From: an uncultured Acidimicrobiales bacterium
Lineage (GTDB): Bacteria; Actinomycetota; Acidimicrobiia; Acidimicrobiales; SHLQ01
Direction: 5' to 3'
Assembly: GCA_938040365.1 (NCBI GenBank)
Contig: CALHXU010000269.1
Coordinates: forward strand, 1-32,854
DNA: 32,854 nt
Positions 21,993 through 30,626 of this stretch are shown here, piece after piece. A model generated the notes under the pieces. It worked only from the letters and a program-made list of their open reading frames with translations. It did no database searches and was not told the origin of the DNA. The position numbers and the translations under genes are program-made. The number at the start of each line of letters is the position of its first letter. Position 1 is the first letter of the stretch.

Positions 21993-23307
21993 CGTCGACC
22001 GCCGGAGCGAGGTCGATGACCGCTGCTGACTTTGGGTCTGGCGGGTTCGTGATTGCATCGAGGAAGCTCGCAATCACCCGCTCGTGATCGAGCCTGGTCA
22101 TTCCCGACCCGCTCGGTAAGCACAAACTGCTCGCAGCGTGCGCCTCGGAGGCTCCGCCGCCGATCACCGTCGCGTCCACAAAGCGGGTTTGGCGGTGCAG
22201 CGGCAACTCCACAGGTCGCGCCTCGATCCCATCTTTTGCCATGTGTGCACAAATTTGGGAGGGGGTCGGCAGTCGGTTCTGGTCGATAGTGACAACCGAC
22301 TGCGCCCCGTTACCCACGCCGTCGCGGTCGATGTCGATGAGCGAGACTCCAGGGAGCATGGAGAGGACCTCGGCATAGCGACGATTGATCTGGCGGGTCC
22401 GCCCCATCAGCTCGACGAGTCGGTCGAGGTGCGCGCAACCAAGCGCCGCGAGCAGGTTCGGGAGGCGGTAGCCGTAGCCGAGTTCGTGCTGCTCAAACGC
22501 TCGTGTTTGATCTGCCCTGCAGCCGGCGAGGCGGCGGGCGCGTTCGATCATGGGCCGCGGTCCAACAAGGGCGCCACCGGCCTCGCTGCTGATCAGTCCA
22601 CTACCGGCAAAGTTGAACGCGGCGAGCGTCCCAAAGGATCCAGCTGCGCGTCCGCCGTGAGTAGAACCGAGCGACGTTGCGCCGTACTCGAGGAGAGGAA
22701 CGCCGTAGTTCGCGCAGATCGCTTCGATCCGTGAATAGTCGGCGCATGAACCATAGAGATCAGCGGTGATCACCGCCGCTGGCGTGCGATAGCTGTTCGC
22801 CAGTCCGCGGAGACCAAGATCGAGAAGGTGCGGGTCGATATTTCCCGTGGACGGATCGCAATCGATAAATATCGGGATGGCCCCGACGTGGCGAACGGCA
22901 TTGGCTGTTTCGACCTGAGAAAGCGCGGGGACGAGCACGATGTCGCGGCGTCCAACGCCGAGAAGAATGAGTGCGAGATGCAGCACGGACGCCCCGCTGA
23001 GCAAGGCCACGGCATCGCCGGTCCCGGCAACGCCGGCGAGCTTTGACTCGAACTCAGTCACGGCGGACTGAGTGGGAGCGCCCGAGTTCTCGTCGAACGC
23101 AGCGAGCAGCGCATGGCGCTCAGCATCGCCAAGGTCGGGCGTTGAAAGCAAGACTGGTTTGATCGAGTCATCCTCAGCAACATGAGCCGGTCGGTAACCG
23201 ACGTGGCCTTCCACGTTCGTCGTCACCTTGCCTGATGCATGCGCTGGTGCACGCACGGGTCGCGGCGTGTCGGTTTGATCCGCCTGTAGTCCTTTTGAAT
23301 CAGCCAT
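21931..23307 (-). CDS. DegT/DnrJ/EryC1/StrS-family protein without catalytic lysine (pseudo-aminotransferase)
   Basis: 458 residues from the ATG giving MADSKGLQAD with AGGGAG 4 bases upstream; the frame continues upstream to 23622, but the added sequence is antisense to mutY and not protein-like. Family landmarks are in order: SGASVLHLALILLGV (104-118), VETANAVRHVGAIPIFIDCDP (132-152), DLYGSCADYSRIEAI (183-197), GYGYRLPNLLAALG (277-290). In sugar aminotransferases the PLP aspartate lies in EDAA and the Schiff-base lysine in FSFxxxKN. Here they read EYGA (Tyr208) and FNFAGSG (Gly237), so both residues are gone while the surroundings align without gaps. An N-terminal extension of about 50 polar residues is unusual. 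It is probably not an aminotransferase; a dehydratase-like or binding role is possible. Confidence 0.88.
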   Translation of the reverse strand: MADSKGLQADQTDTPRPVRAPAHASGKVTTNVEGHVGYRPAHVAEDDSIKPVLLSTPDLGDAERHALLAAFDENSGAPTQSAVTEFESKLAGVAGTGDAVALLSGASVLHLALILLGVGRRDIVLVPALSQVETANAVRHVGAIPIFIDCDPSTGNIDPHLLDLGLRGLANSYRTPAAVITADLYGSCADYSRIEAICANYGVPLLEYGATSLGSTHGGRAAGSFGTLAAFNFAGSGLISSEAGGALVGPRPMIERARRLAGCRADQTRAFEQHELGYGYRLPNLLAALGCAHLDRLVELMGRTRQINRRYAEVLSMLPGVSLIDIDRDGVGNGAQSVVTIDQNRLPTPSQICAHMAKDGIEARPVELPLHRQTRFVDATVIGGGASEAHAASSLCLPSGSGMTRLDHERVIASFLDAITNPPDPKSAAVIDLAPAVDVRSEQLRLHLDNPVATHRAA

Positions 23308-23368
23308 ATCTCCCTGTCGGACGATTTCGGCGAGGTTTGAGCAAAGCAACGAGTGCGGGAAGACTGAC

Positions 23369-24265
23369 GTGGTGACCCGAGCGAGAAACGACAACGAATT
23401 TGCTCCGTTTGCTTCCGATGGTGTCGCGGCGGTAGTTGGGTGGTGGAGCGAGGAAGCGAGAGATCTACCGTGGCGCAAGACCCGAGACCCGTGGCTAGTG
23501 CTCGTGAGCGAGGTCATGTCCCAACAAACCCAGGTCGATCGAGTGATCCCAAAGTGGCACGCGTTTATCGAGCGCTTCCCGACTCCGGCAGACGCAGCCC
23601 GTGCCCCGGCGAGCGTGATCATCTCAATGTGGGACGGATTGGGCTACAACCGTCGAGCGCTCATGCTTCATAACTGCGCGACGAAAATATCGACAGACCA
23701 TGACGGCATCGTCCCTAACGAGCTCGACGAGTTGCTCGCCCTGCCCGGAATCGGCCCGTACACTGCACGAGCAATTCTGGCGTTCGCGTTCGAAGATGAC
23801 GTTGGGGTTCTCGACACAAATGTTGGGCGGGTGCTCGCTCGAGTATGCGGTCGAGCGCTGAAGCCACGAGACGCACAACTGGTCGCCGACATGGTGGTGC
23901 CCGTCGGGAAGAGTTGGGAATGGAACCAAGCGCTGCTCGACTTCGGCGCGCAGATTTGCCAAAAGCGGACTCCGCGGTGTTCGCAGTGTCCGGTTCGTGG
24001 TGTTTGCACCTGGGCCGGGACCGGCCCGGACCCAGCCGTTGGCTCGGCCGGCGTCGGAGTTGCGCAAACCAAATTTGTCGGGTCGGATCGACAAGGGCGA
24101 GGAAAGCTCGTGTCTCGTCTGCGGGCTGGTCCGCTTCGGGCAGAATCTGCGAGGGACGTCATGGGCTTTGCCGATGACCCTGACCGATCCGAGCGCGTGC
24201 TCGCTTCGCTCCTCGCCGATGGACTCGTCGTTTCGACCGGCGACGAACTTCATTTGCCCGAATAG
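23369..24265 (+). CDS. mutY: A/G-specific adenine glycosylase
   Basis: 298 residues from GTG (a second GTG follows directly). DNA base-excision repair enzyme that removes adenine opposite 8-oxoguanine. The catalytic glutamate is E48 in SEVMSQQTQVDRV, the helix-hairpin-helix is LPGIGPYTA (125-133), the catalytic aspartate is D149 in VLDTNVGR, and the [4Fe-4S] ligands are C197-x6-C204-x2-C207-x5-C213. The length and the lack of a clear NUDIX-like C-terminal domain resemble short actinobacterial MutY proteins. It is divergent from the DegT-like gene, with 61 bases between the two starts. Confidence 0.93.
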   Translation: MVTRARNDNEFAPFASDGVAAVVGWWSEEARDLPWRKTRDPWLVLVSEVMSQQTQVDRVIPKWHAFIERFPTPADAARAPASVIISMWDGLGYNRRALMLHNCATKISTDHDGIVPNELDELLALPGIGPYTARAILAFAFEDDVGVLDTNVGRVLARVCGRALKPRDAQLVADMVVPVGKSWEWNQALLDFGAQICQKRTPRCSQCPVRGVCTWAGTGPDPAVGSAGVGVAQTKFVGSDRQGRGKLVSRLRAGPLRAESARDVMGFADDPDRSERVLASLLADGLVVSTGDELHLPE

Positions 24266-24459
24266 ATCGCCAGTTTCGGCCCTGTCCCACCGTCGTTTCG
24301 CGCACGGAAGCAAAAGGCGACTCATCCCGACGATCCGGCCGTTTCGGCGCGTCAATTACGTCACACGGCTTATAGCGCGCACCCCCTTCGCCGTTAGTGT
24401 CTACATAGGCGTTGCGGGTCGAAAAGTGCCCGGACGACGGTGAGGAGGTCCGAGCTCGA

Positions 24460-25293
24460 ATGAAGTCAGCTGATGTGAACGTCTCGTTCTACGGCGTTCG
24501 CGGCTCCACTCCGTGTCATTGCTCCTCAATGAATCGCTTCGGCGGAAACACATCGTGTGTCGTCGTTCAACGGCAGGACGAAGATCCGATCATTCTCGAT
24601 GCCGGTACAGGTCTACGCTTCTTCGGCCTCGACTCTGGTCTCGACCACTTCAGCGGCACGGTGCTCGTCACCCACCTGCATTGGGATCACATTCAGGGCC
24701 TACCGTTCTTCCCCCAGCTGCTCCATCCAAACTCGACCGCCACCGTTATTGGGCCTCCTGAGAAAGATGCGTCGTTCGGCGACGCACTGACCGCATTTGT
24801 TCGGCCACCGTATTTCCCAGTCGGTATCGACGTGCTTCCTGGCAAGATCGAGCTGATCGATCTCTGGGAAGAATCGACCTCGGTAGCTGGAGCGACCGTA
24901 ACGACCCGACCAGTTCCCCACCAGGGCCGCACAAATGGGTATCGCATCGAATGGCCCGACTTTTCGCTCGCGTACATCCCCGACCATCAACAACCCGAAG
25001 ATTCGACCTTCGTTGATCCCGGAGTGCTCGAGTTGGCAAACGGTGTCGACCTGCTCATCCACGACAGCCAGTTCACCCCCGAGCTGTTGAAGAAGCGCCA
25101 GGACTGGGGCCACTGCACCCCCGAGTACGCGGTGCACGTTGCCCAGTTAGCCGGAGCGTCGACGCTGTGCCTGTTCCATCACGATCCGCTGCACAACGAC
25201 GACATGCTCGACGGAATCTTCGCCGACCTGATGTCGACCGAAACGGGCTGCGAAATTGTTCCTGCTGCCGAAGGAATGAAGCTCAGCTTCTAA
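24460..25293 (+). CDS. MBL-fold metallo-hydrolase
   Basis: 277 residues from the ATG giving MKSADVNVSFYGVRGS, with GGAGG 11 bases upstream (24444-24448). The zinc motif is THLHWDHIQG (HxHxDH at 72-77). Further ligands are expected at VPHQGRT, IHDSQF and LFHHDP. The GVRGSTP start and GGNTSCVVV segment are typical of the MBL subgroup related to PhnP and RNase Z that is often annotated as cyclic phosphodiesterase-like; the substrate cannot be assigned. The 194 bases between mutY and this gene hold no supported gene and probably its promoter. Confidence 0.88.
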   Translation: MKSADVNVSFYGVRGSTPCHCSSMNRFGGNTSCVVVQRQDEDPIILDAGTGLRFFGLDSGLDHFSGTVLVTHLHWDHIQGLPFFPQLLHPNSTATVIGPPEKDASFGDALTAFVRPPYFPVGIDVLPGKIELIDLWEESTSVAGATVTTRPVPHQGRTNGYRIEWPDFSLAYIPDHQQPEDSTFVDPGVLELANGVDLLIHDSQFTPELLKKRQDWGHCTPEYAVHVAQLAGASTLCLFHHDPLHNDDMLDGIFADLMSTETGCEIVPAAEGMKLSF

Positions 25294-25301
25294 CAACCTT
25301 G

Positions 25302-25323
25302 GCTCTGCCTTCGCCGACAGAGC
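25302..25323. terminator. Hairpin between convergent MBL and GT4 genes
   Basis: GCTCTG (25302-25307) pairs with CAGAGC (25318-25323) in the 31-base gap between two converging stop codons. There is no strong T-run, so termination is inferred mainly from position. Confidence 0.4.
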
Positions 25324-25324
25324 G

Positions 25325-26488
25325 TTAGCGACGGTGTCGGTGCGCAATCGCTGACACGTAAGCGTGCTCATGGACCTCAGCGGTCCGAGCCGGAGCGTAG
25401 CGTTCGTCGAGTTCGGCAGCGAGCAGTTTCGCGCCGAACAGTTCTTCGTCGTGGTGCTCGCTAACCATCGTCATGAGCTTGCCCAGTTGCTCTGGGTCGC
25501 CGGTTGGGTAAAGGCGTCGGCCGTCAATCCCATCGTTGGTGTTGAGAATCTCGCGATGTGGCGGGATGTCGCTCGCCAGAATCGGCAAGGCCGCACGGCC
25601 AGCCTCGATGAGGGCAGTCGGCAAACCTTCGAGGTGCGACGACGTAATGAAGCCGCCAGCATTGGTCAGAATCTCTGCGAGTTCGTCGCCATAGAGCGGG
25701 CCGGTGAGGATGATGTTTGGATCATCTGCGGCGAGCTCGTTGAGGTGGTCAACGTAGGACTCGGTTCCCGCTGCGCCACCGACGATCACCAATGGCATGT
25801 CGGTCATTGCATGGTGGTACGCCGTGATCGTCTCGTGAGGCGCCTTCTCGGGAACGAGGCGACCAACAGAAACAAAGTAGTTGTGCTGGAGCAAGCCGTA
25901 GCGGGCGAGAGTTTCACCGGGCGCCTTGCCAGAAATGGCGTGGGTCGAGTTCGGCACGACCGTGGTGGTCCGTCGGAACTCATCGGCGTACTCTTCTGCG
26001 AGCGTTTCAGAAACGACGAGCGTGCTGTGGGGAACACGTGCGCTCATCGAAGCAGCGACTCGAAGCAATGCCCGGACGCCTCGGCTCCACTTGTCTCGTT
26101 TGTCGTCTCGACCGTGAACGGTCACGAGGACGGTCGACTTCGTAGCAAGGCGCGAAATTAGCGCCATCATGCCCGGGCCGAGCGCATGGAAATGAATGAC
26201 ATCAAAGCCGCGCCCAATGCAGTACAGCGCAGCCCGAAAGGCGTGCAGTAATGCGCCAACGCCAGGAGAAGTTGAAGCCGACAGGTAGACGAGGCGAACG
26301 CCGTCCATCATCGGCGGGTGCGTTTCGTAATCTTCCGACCGGCAAAACACCGTGACTTCATGTCCGCGCAACACGAGCTGGCGAGCAAGAACATCGACGA
26401 CGGTTTCAACGCCGCCGTAGTTCGCTGGCATCCCGCGCGTACCGATCATCGCAATACGAAGACTGTCATTCGTGCGACGTTTGATCAT
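25325..26488 (-). CDS. Glycosyltransferase family 4 (GT-B fold)
   Basis: 387 residues from ATG. The N-terminal domain has MIGTRGMPANYGGVETVVDVLARQL, the start typical of DUF1972-type GT4 enzymes such as rhamnosyltransferases. The C-terminal donor-binding domain has VSVGRLVPEKAPHETI, DDPNIILTGPLYGDELAEIL and the EX7E-type motif in SSHLEGLPTALIEAG. It is expected to transfer a hexose or deoxyhexose from a nucleotide sugar to a lipid-linked glycan on the cytoplasmic face. It is the last gene of the polysaccharide locus, separated by 137 bases from the gamma-carbonic-anhydrase-like gene, and may have its own promoter there. Confidence 0.9.
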   Translation of the reverse strand: MIKRRTNDSLRIAMIGTRGMPANYGGVETVVDVLARQLVLRGHEVTVFCRSEDYETHPPMMDGVRLVYLSASTSPGVGALLHAFRAALYCIGRGFDVIHFHALGPGMMALISRLATKSTVLVTVHGRDDKRDKWSRGVRALLRVAASMSARVPHSTLVVSETLAEEYADEFRRTTTVVPNSTHAISGKAPGETLARYGLLQHNYFVSVGRLVPEKAPHETITAYHHAMTDMPLVIVGGAAGTESYVDHLNELAADDPNIILTGPLYGDELAEILTNAGGFITSSHLEGLPTALIEAGRAALPILASDIPPHREILNTNDGIDGRRLYPTGDPEQLGKLMTMVSEHHDEELFGAKLLAAELDERYAPARTAEVHEHAYVSAIAHRHRR

Positions 26489-26515
26489 TGTTGGCCCACC
26501 TGTGTGTTACGCATC

Positions 26516-26541
26516 AGGACCCCAAAGTACGACAGGGTCCT
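26516..26541. other. Hairpin in the leader of the GT4 gene
   Basis: AGGACCC (26516-26522) and GGGTCCT (26535-26541) form a 7-bp stem, about 30 bases before the GT4 start on the minus strand. There is no T-run, so an attenuator or mRNA-stabilising role is only a guess. Confidence 0.35.
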
Positions 26542-26576
26542 TTGCGTCGGGAGGGGGCACACGACCCGTTGGTGGC

Positions 26577-26590
26577 AGGTCAAATGACCT
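26577..26590. promoter_or_regulatory. Dyad-symmetric site, possible operator
   Basis: AGGTCA-AA-TGACCT, a perfect 6+6 inverted repeat with a 2-base spacer, lies in the gap between the gamma-carbonic-anhydrase-like gene and GT4. Its size suits a dimeric regulator, but no regulator gene is nearby. Confidence 0.3.
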
Positions 26591-26625
26591 ATCAAGCTCT
26601 GTGGGCGCGGGTGTTGTTGCACAGC

Positions 26626-27147
26626 TCAGTCGATTCGTCGCATCGACGTTTTGTAGCGGGTGAGCCGCTCGACGTAGTTGTCGGCGAACATCAGGTTTAT
26701 CTCTTCGGAATTGGCGTCTTCGCGAATCTTTGCGGGCACTCCGAGGGCCATTGCATTGGCTGGGACCACCTTGCCGCCTGCTACGACAGCGTTTGCGCCA
26801 ACCAGAGCGCCGCTCGAAATGACGGCGCCGTGCAAGATGACCGAACCGCTGCCAGCCAACGCAAGGTCTTCGAGCGTGCAACCTTCGAGGTGGGCGTTAT
26901 GACCAATAGTGCAATTGGCGCCGACCGTCGTTGGATGGTCGGTCGTGCAGTGGAGGACCGCACCGTCTTGGACCGAGGTTCGGGCCCCGATACGAATCGT
27001 ATTGTCGTCGGCTCGAATGACCGTGCCTGGCCATACCGAGGAGAACGGTCCCAAGATGACGCGACCGATGAGCGTCGCCTCTGGATGCACAAATGCATCG
27101 GGGTGAATCTCGGGTTCCCAGCCGCTCTCGAGAGCATAAATCGCCAT
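26626..27147 (-). CDS. Gamma-carbonic-anhydrase-like left-handed beta-helix protein
   Basis: 173 residues from the ATG giving MAIYALESGW. Hexapeptide-repeat turns run from residue 20 to 140 (FVHPEATLIGRVILGPFSSVW, VQDGAVLH, TTVGANCTIGHNAHLEGC, ALVGANAVVAGGKVVP) and a C-terminal helix follows. In gamma carbonic anhydrases three histidines bind the metal, in VLH, GH and LHG. Here H66 and H83 are present, but the third position, five residues after H83, is Glu88, with a histidine at 86. It may bind metal differently or act as an acyltransferase-like scaffold. It lies 78 bases downstream of GT2 on the same strand. A longer frame to 27285 overlaps GT2 and is rejected. Confidence 0.85.
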   Translation of the reverse strand: MAIYALESGWEPEIHPDAFVHPEATLIGRVILGPFSSVWPGTVIRADDNTIRIGARTSVQDGAVLHCTTDHPTTVGANCTIGHNAHLEGCTLEDLALAGSGSVILHGAVISSGALVGANAVVAGGKVVPANAMALGVPAKIREDANSEEINLMFADNYVERLTRYKTSMRRID

Positions 27148-27224
27148 TGCCCAGAGCGTAGTTGGGATAGTGGATTGTCTCAAGGCGCGCTGTCGGGGCC
27201 GCACCCCGTCACGCTCCGTGGTAT

Positions 27225-28124
27225 TTACCAGCCTCGAATGAGCCGCGTTGGTTGCTTGAGCTTCTTTGCGATGACCGCCATGCACTTGATCTGGTCGGTA
27301 GTTGAGGGGTTTGCTCGACGGACGCCGTTGACGTACCCCTTCAGAACTTGGCTCGCAAACGAGAGGTCTTGGGCGCCGTGCTCCTTCAGTTCTTCGAAGT
27401 TGAGCCCGTTGCGCCCTGAGTTCTTCGCGTGACTGCGCGAAGCAAAGAGTGCTTCGGGGACTTTCACAAAGCGACCGCGCATCGCCATCTCGACGAGCAG
27501 GGTGCGGTCGCCGCCATAGAAGGAGCCGTGGAGGCGGGTCTTCATCATCACGTCTCGTCGCATGATTCCAAAGATGAAGAAGTTGCGGTGATTGTTGTTG
27601 ATCACGGCATCGATTCGCTGGTGCGGCGCATTGGATCCAAAGCGGTCATCGCCCGGTGGCGGCGTCAGCTTGATCGCTTCTAAGTATCCGTCTCCGCCGA
27701 GGTAACCCTGATCCATCTCGAGCATGGCGTTGCTCGCCGGGTCGATAAGCAGGCTCTCAGAGTGGCCAATGACAATGCTTGGGTCGGCGTCCATCATCGA
27801 CACGACCGCAGACAGATAGCCGGGTTCGATGCGGTCATCGGCAGCAGCCCAGCGAAACAGATCGCCGTTCGTCAATCGAAAGAGTCGGTTGAAGTTCGCT
27901 GGCCCACCGATGTTGCTGTCGTTGCGTGTGTAGGTGACGCGGTCGTCTTGTGCGGCGAGTTCATTGACGATGTCTGGCGTTGCGTCGGTCGAGCAGTTGT
28001 CCGAGACAACCAGTTCGAAGTCGCCGAAGTCTTGCTCGAGGTGGCTCGTGATCGCCTCGTGGATGTAGTCGGCGCCGTTGTACACGGGCACGCCAATAGA
28101 CAGTTGTGCCATGGTGTTGTTCAC
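27225..28124 (-). CDS. Glycosyltransferase family 2
   Basis: 299 residues from a GTG overlapping the previous stop as GTGA; an ATG four codons later is an alternative. The GT-A fold is shown by LSIGVPVYNGADYIHEAI, the nucleotide-binding VVSDNCSTDATPDIV, NIGGPANFNRLF and the DXD-like AADDRIEPGYL. The late half (YGGDRTLLVEMAMRGRF) fits processive or single sugar transfer of the EpsH/WcaA style. It is expected to add a sugar to the lipid-linked repeat unit in the cytoplasm. Translationally coupled to the O-antigen ligase gene. Confidence 0.9.
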   Translation of the reverse strand: MNNTMAQLSIGVPVYNGADYIHEAITSHLEQDFGDFELVVSDNCSTDATPDIVNELAAQDDRVTYTRNDSNIGGPANFNRLFRLTNGDLFRWAAADDRIEPGYLSAVVSMMDADPSIVIGHSESLLIDPASNAMLEMDQGYLGGDGYLEAIKLTPPPGDDRFGSNAPHQRIDAVINNNHRNFFIFGIMRRDVMMKTRLHGSFYGGDRTLLVEMAMRGRFVKVPEALFASRSHAKNSGRNGLNFEELKEHGAQDLSFASQVLKGYVNGVRRANPSTTDQIKCMAVIAKKLKQPTRLIRGW

Positions 28125-29680
28125 TGAACCTTGGTTGCAGTTGGGGAGTGTCCCGATCCTGTCGGCAGTTCAAGGCGCGTTGTTGAACCGCCGTCTGGGT
28201 ATTCGTGGGTTGCATCGGGCACCTCGGTGCGGCGTGCTCCCCAGGTGAGGTAGGCAACGTGCGCGAACGCAATGTTGAGGTACCACCAGACGATCGTGTT
28301 GAGCAGCACGTTTTCGGTGATGAGCTGGGCTGCGACCGAGAGCAATCCGGCGATCGAGCCGGCGCTGATGACTGCGGTTTGACGGTCGAGCTCGCCGTTC
28401 TTGGCCTTCTTCCAGACCTTGATAGCGGCATAGGTGGCGACGCCGAGAAGGGTGAAGAAACCAATGGCGCCGAGGATTCCGCCCTCGAGGTACGCCTGGA
28501 GGAGGCTGTTGTGGGGGTCCTTCGCCTCGGGGGTTTGGGTCTTCGTGGCGTCGATGCCGATGCCGCTTACGGGGTTCTGTGAGGTGAATGGCCAGATGCG
28601 CTCCCAGTAACCGAAGCGCCATCCGAGCGAGTCATCGGTCTTTGGGGCGCCGTTTGGTCCGGTCGACGCGGTGAGGTTAGCGAGGCGGTCGCCGACGCCG
28701 GGAACGACGGCCGCTACGGCGAACGATCCAACGATGATGAGGCCGACGAGCTTCTTGTTGATGCGAGCTGCGAGCAACAACGCGCCGATAAGGAAGCTCG
28801 CCCACGCCCCGCGGGCGAAGGTCGCAATGAGGAGGAAGCCGCCGAGTCCGGTCGCAATGATGAGGCCGAGGCGAGCTTTCACCTCGAGTGTCGGAATGAC
28901 CGACAGGCCGATGAGTACGGCGAAACCGAGGTAGGTCGCGAACGTGTTTGGGTGGGCGAACGACCCGTCGATACGGACAAGACCCGAACCGCCAGGGTCG
29001 AGCGTGCCGGTGAAGAAGAACTGGACGAACCCGGTGACGAGCGGAACGAACATGCCGATGGCCGAGGCTGCGAGCAGGCGGATCAGGTTTTTGCGATCGT
29101 CGAGGAGTTGTTGCTCCATAGCCACGTACAACAAGACGACCGAGGCGAGGCCGAACATCGCAGCTTGGGAGACGCCGCGGTCGACCGAGGTTAGGAAGCT
29201 CGGCACGAACAGAACAAAGAACGCGACGAAGGCATAACCAAGCGGCGTTAGGCGGTGCCAGTTGCCGGTGAGTCGGCGGCTTACGAGGTGGGCAGCGGTG
29301 ACCAAGATGGCGAGAATGCCGAGGATTGCCGACGGTTGGAACGTTCCGAACTGGTCGGCGATGAGATCGTCGAGCGACGGGCGGATTGCGAGGGTGATGA
29401 GGAGGAACCACTGGTACCGGTAGAGGCCGATGATTGCGAGGATCATCGCCGACAGCAGCGTGCCGCCGAGAATCACAAAGGGCGTGTCGGGGGAGAGGGC
29501 CTGGAACGCAAACGCGCCACCGATTCCAACGATGGTCGCAACGAGTAAGACGAAGAGCGCCGCTGGGCCGGGGTTTGGCAGGGGCGCCTGGTCGGTTTCG
29601 ATTTCCTCTTGTTCGCGCCGAATCGAAATCCGGTCTTCGTGAGCAGCGAGGTGCTCCCGGCCAAGATCAGAGATCGTCAC
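28121..29680 (-). CDS. O-antigen ligase/polymerase family membrane protein (Wzy-like)
   Basis: 519 residues from a GTG that overlaps the sulfotransferase stop as GTGA, which decides the start over a longer frame to 29737. A polar N-terminus of about 35 residues leads into 10 or more hydrophobic helices. The Wzy_C-type core includes SFAHPNTFATYLGFAVLIGLS, ARGAWASFLIGALLLAAR and a large extracytoplasmic loop (VGDRLANLTASTGPNGAP to the PHNSLLQAYLEGGILG motif) carrying the conserved HNS. It probably polymerises or ligates repeat units outside the membrane. It sits in an operon with the chain-length determinant, sulfotransferase and GT2. Confidence 0.9.
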   Translation of the reverse strand: MTISDLGREHLAAHEDRISIRREQEEIETDQAPLPNPGPAALFVLLVATIVGIGGAFAFQALSPDTPFVILGGTLLSAMILAIIGLYRYQWFLLITLAIRPSLDDLIADQFGTFQPSAILGILAILVTAAHLVSRRLTGNWHRLTPLGYAFVAFFVLFVPSFLTSVDRGVSQAAMFGLASVVLLYVAMEQQLLDDRKNLIRLLAASAIGMFVPLVTGFVQFFFTGTLDPGGSGLVRIDGSFAHPNTFATYLGFAVLIGLSVIPTLEVKARLGLIIATGLGGFLLIATFARGAWASFLIGALLLAARINKKLVGLIIVGSFAVAAVVPGVGDRLANLTASTGPNGAPKTDDSLGWRFGYWERIWPFTSQNPVSGIGIDATKTQTPEAKDPHNSLLQAYLEGGILGAIGFFTLLGVATYAAIKVWKKAKNGELDRQTAVISAGSIAGLLSVAAQLITENVLLNTIVWWYLNIAFAHVAYLTWGARRTEVPDATHEYPDGGSTTRLELPTGSGHSPTATKVQ

Positions 29681-30624
29681 GCCGCAGAACCTGTATCGGT
29701 TTCGGGGGCCGGGCCGAAGGCGAGCGGGTAACCCCATCGGGTCAGATGTGAGGCAAGTTCGGCTTCGAGCTGGCGTTGCTGTAGCTCGGTGAGGTCACGG
29801 CGCCACTTGTCGTTCGTGTTGCGGAATCCAAAATCGATGACCGAGGTGTTGAATTCGTCGGTGTAGTCGAGCGAGCAGAAGTTCGTCACAAGCTCAAAGG
29901 TACCCGTTGGATCGTCACAAAGGTCTTCGTACCTAATCTCCATGAATTGTTCGCTCGGAACGAGCGGGGCTGCCTCGACCATGGCATCGAACATGTCGGC
30001 GAGTTCCATTGCCCCGAGGGTGACGAACGACTTTCCGCTCTCGTCCCAACGCTGCTGCTGATCTGGGGTCATGTCGAGGCCACGCCAGCCCTTCGTGCCT
30101 TTCCATCCTTCCCAGAAGTCGATCTGCATGATCGAGTTCACGACCGCTCGACCGTCGCGCACCACATGGATGAATCGTGCGTCGGGGAAGGCTTCGAGGA
30201 GGTAACCCATTCGGGGCCAGCCGGTGATCTTGATGAGCGGGGTTGGACGGCCGGGGACGACCAGTCGGTCGACGGCTGCGTTCAGGTTGGCCTTGGTACG
30301 TTCGGTGAGGTCGGTCGCTACGAGGTCGCGGAACGGTTCACTAAATCCAGGGGCAATGCGTTCCCAATAGGCGTAGGCCTCGCTGGGCTTAAGGTGGCCG
30401 GGTTCGATGACGCCACGCTTTAGGGCCGCGCCCAAGACGGGCGAGTCGAGGCCTTGAAGCAGCGCAGCATTGAGGCGTTCTGCCTTTGGTGAAACATCGA
30501 GAATCTTCGACACCCACGAAACGTTTTGGTGCCGGGCAAAGCAATGGTGGAAGGCGGTTGAACCGCTCCGACCAGCGCCCACGATGAAGATCGGAGGATT
30601 TGGTGACTCGCTACTGGAGGACAT
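29677..30624 (-). CDS. Sulfotransferase family protein
   Basis: 315 residues. The 5'-phosphosulfate loop is FIVGAGRSGSTAFH (13-26) and the 3'-phosphate motif is IHVVRDGRAVVNS, which together define PAPS-dependent sulfotransferases. Later landmarks such as FMEIRYEDLCDDPTGTFE also fit. The expected role is transfer of sulfate from PAPS to a sugar hydroxyl. Position between the chain-length determinant (2 bases upstream) and the polymerase (4-base overlap) argues that the polysaccharide or its lipid-linked unit is sulfated, which is inference. PAPS synthesis genes are not in the window. Confidence 0.92.
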   Translation of the reverse strand: MSSSSESPNPPIFIVGAGRSGSTAFHHCFARHQNVSWVSKILDVSPKAERLNAALLQGLDSPVLGAALKRGVIEPGHLKPSEAYAYWERIAPGFSEPFRDLVATDLTERTKANLNAAVDRLVVPGRPTPLIKITGWPRMGYLLEAFPDARFIHVVRDGRAVVNSIMQIDFWEGWKGTKGWRGLDMTPDQQQRWDESGKSFVTLGAMELADMFDAMVEAAPLVPSEQFMEIRYEDLCDDPTGTFELVTNFCSLDYTDEFNTSVIDFGFRNTNDKWRRDLTELQQRQLEAELASHLTRWGYPLAFGPAPETDTGSAA

Positions 30625-30626
30625 GT

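Noticed and set aside
23308-23622. N-terminal extension of the DegT-like protein
   Set aside because: Antisense to mutY and not protein-like; a good ribosome site precedes the ATG at 23307.
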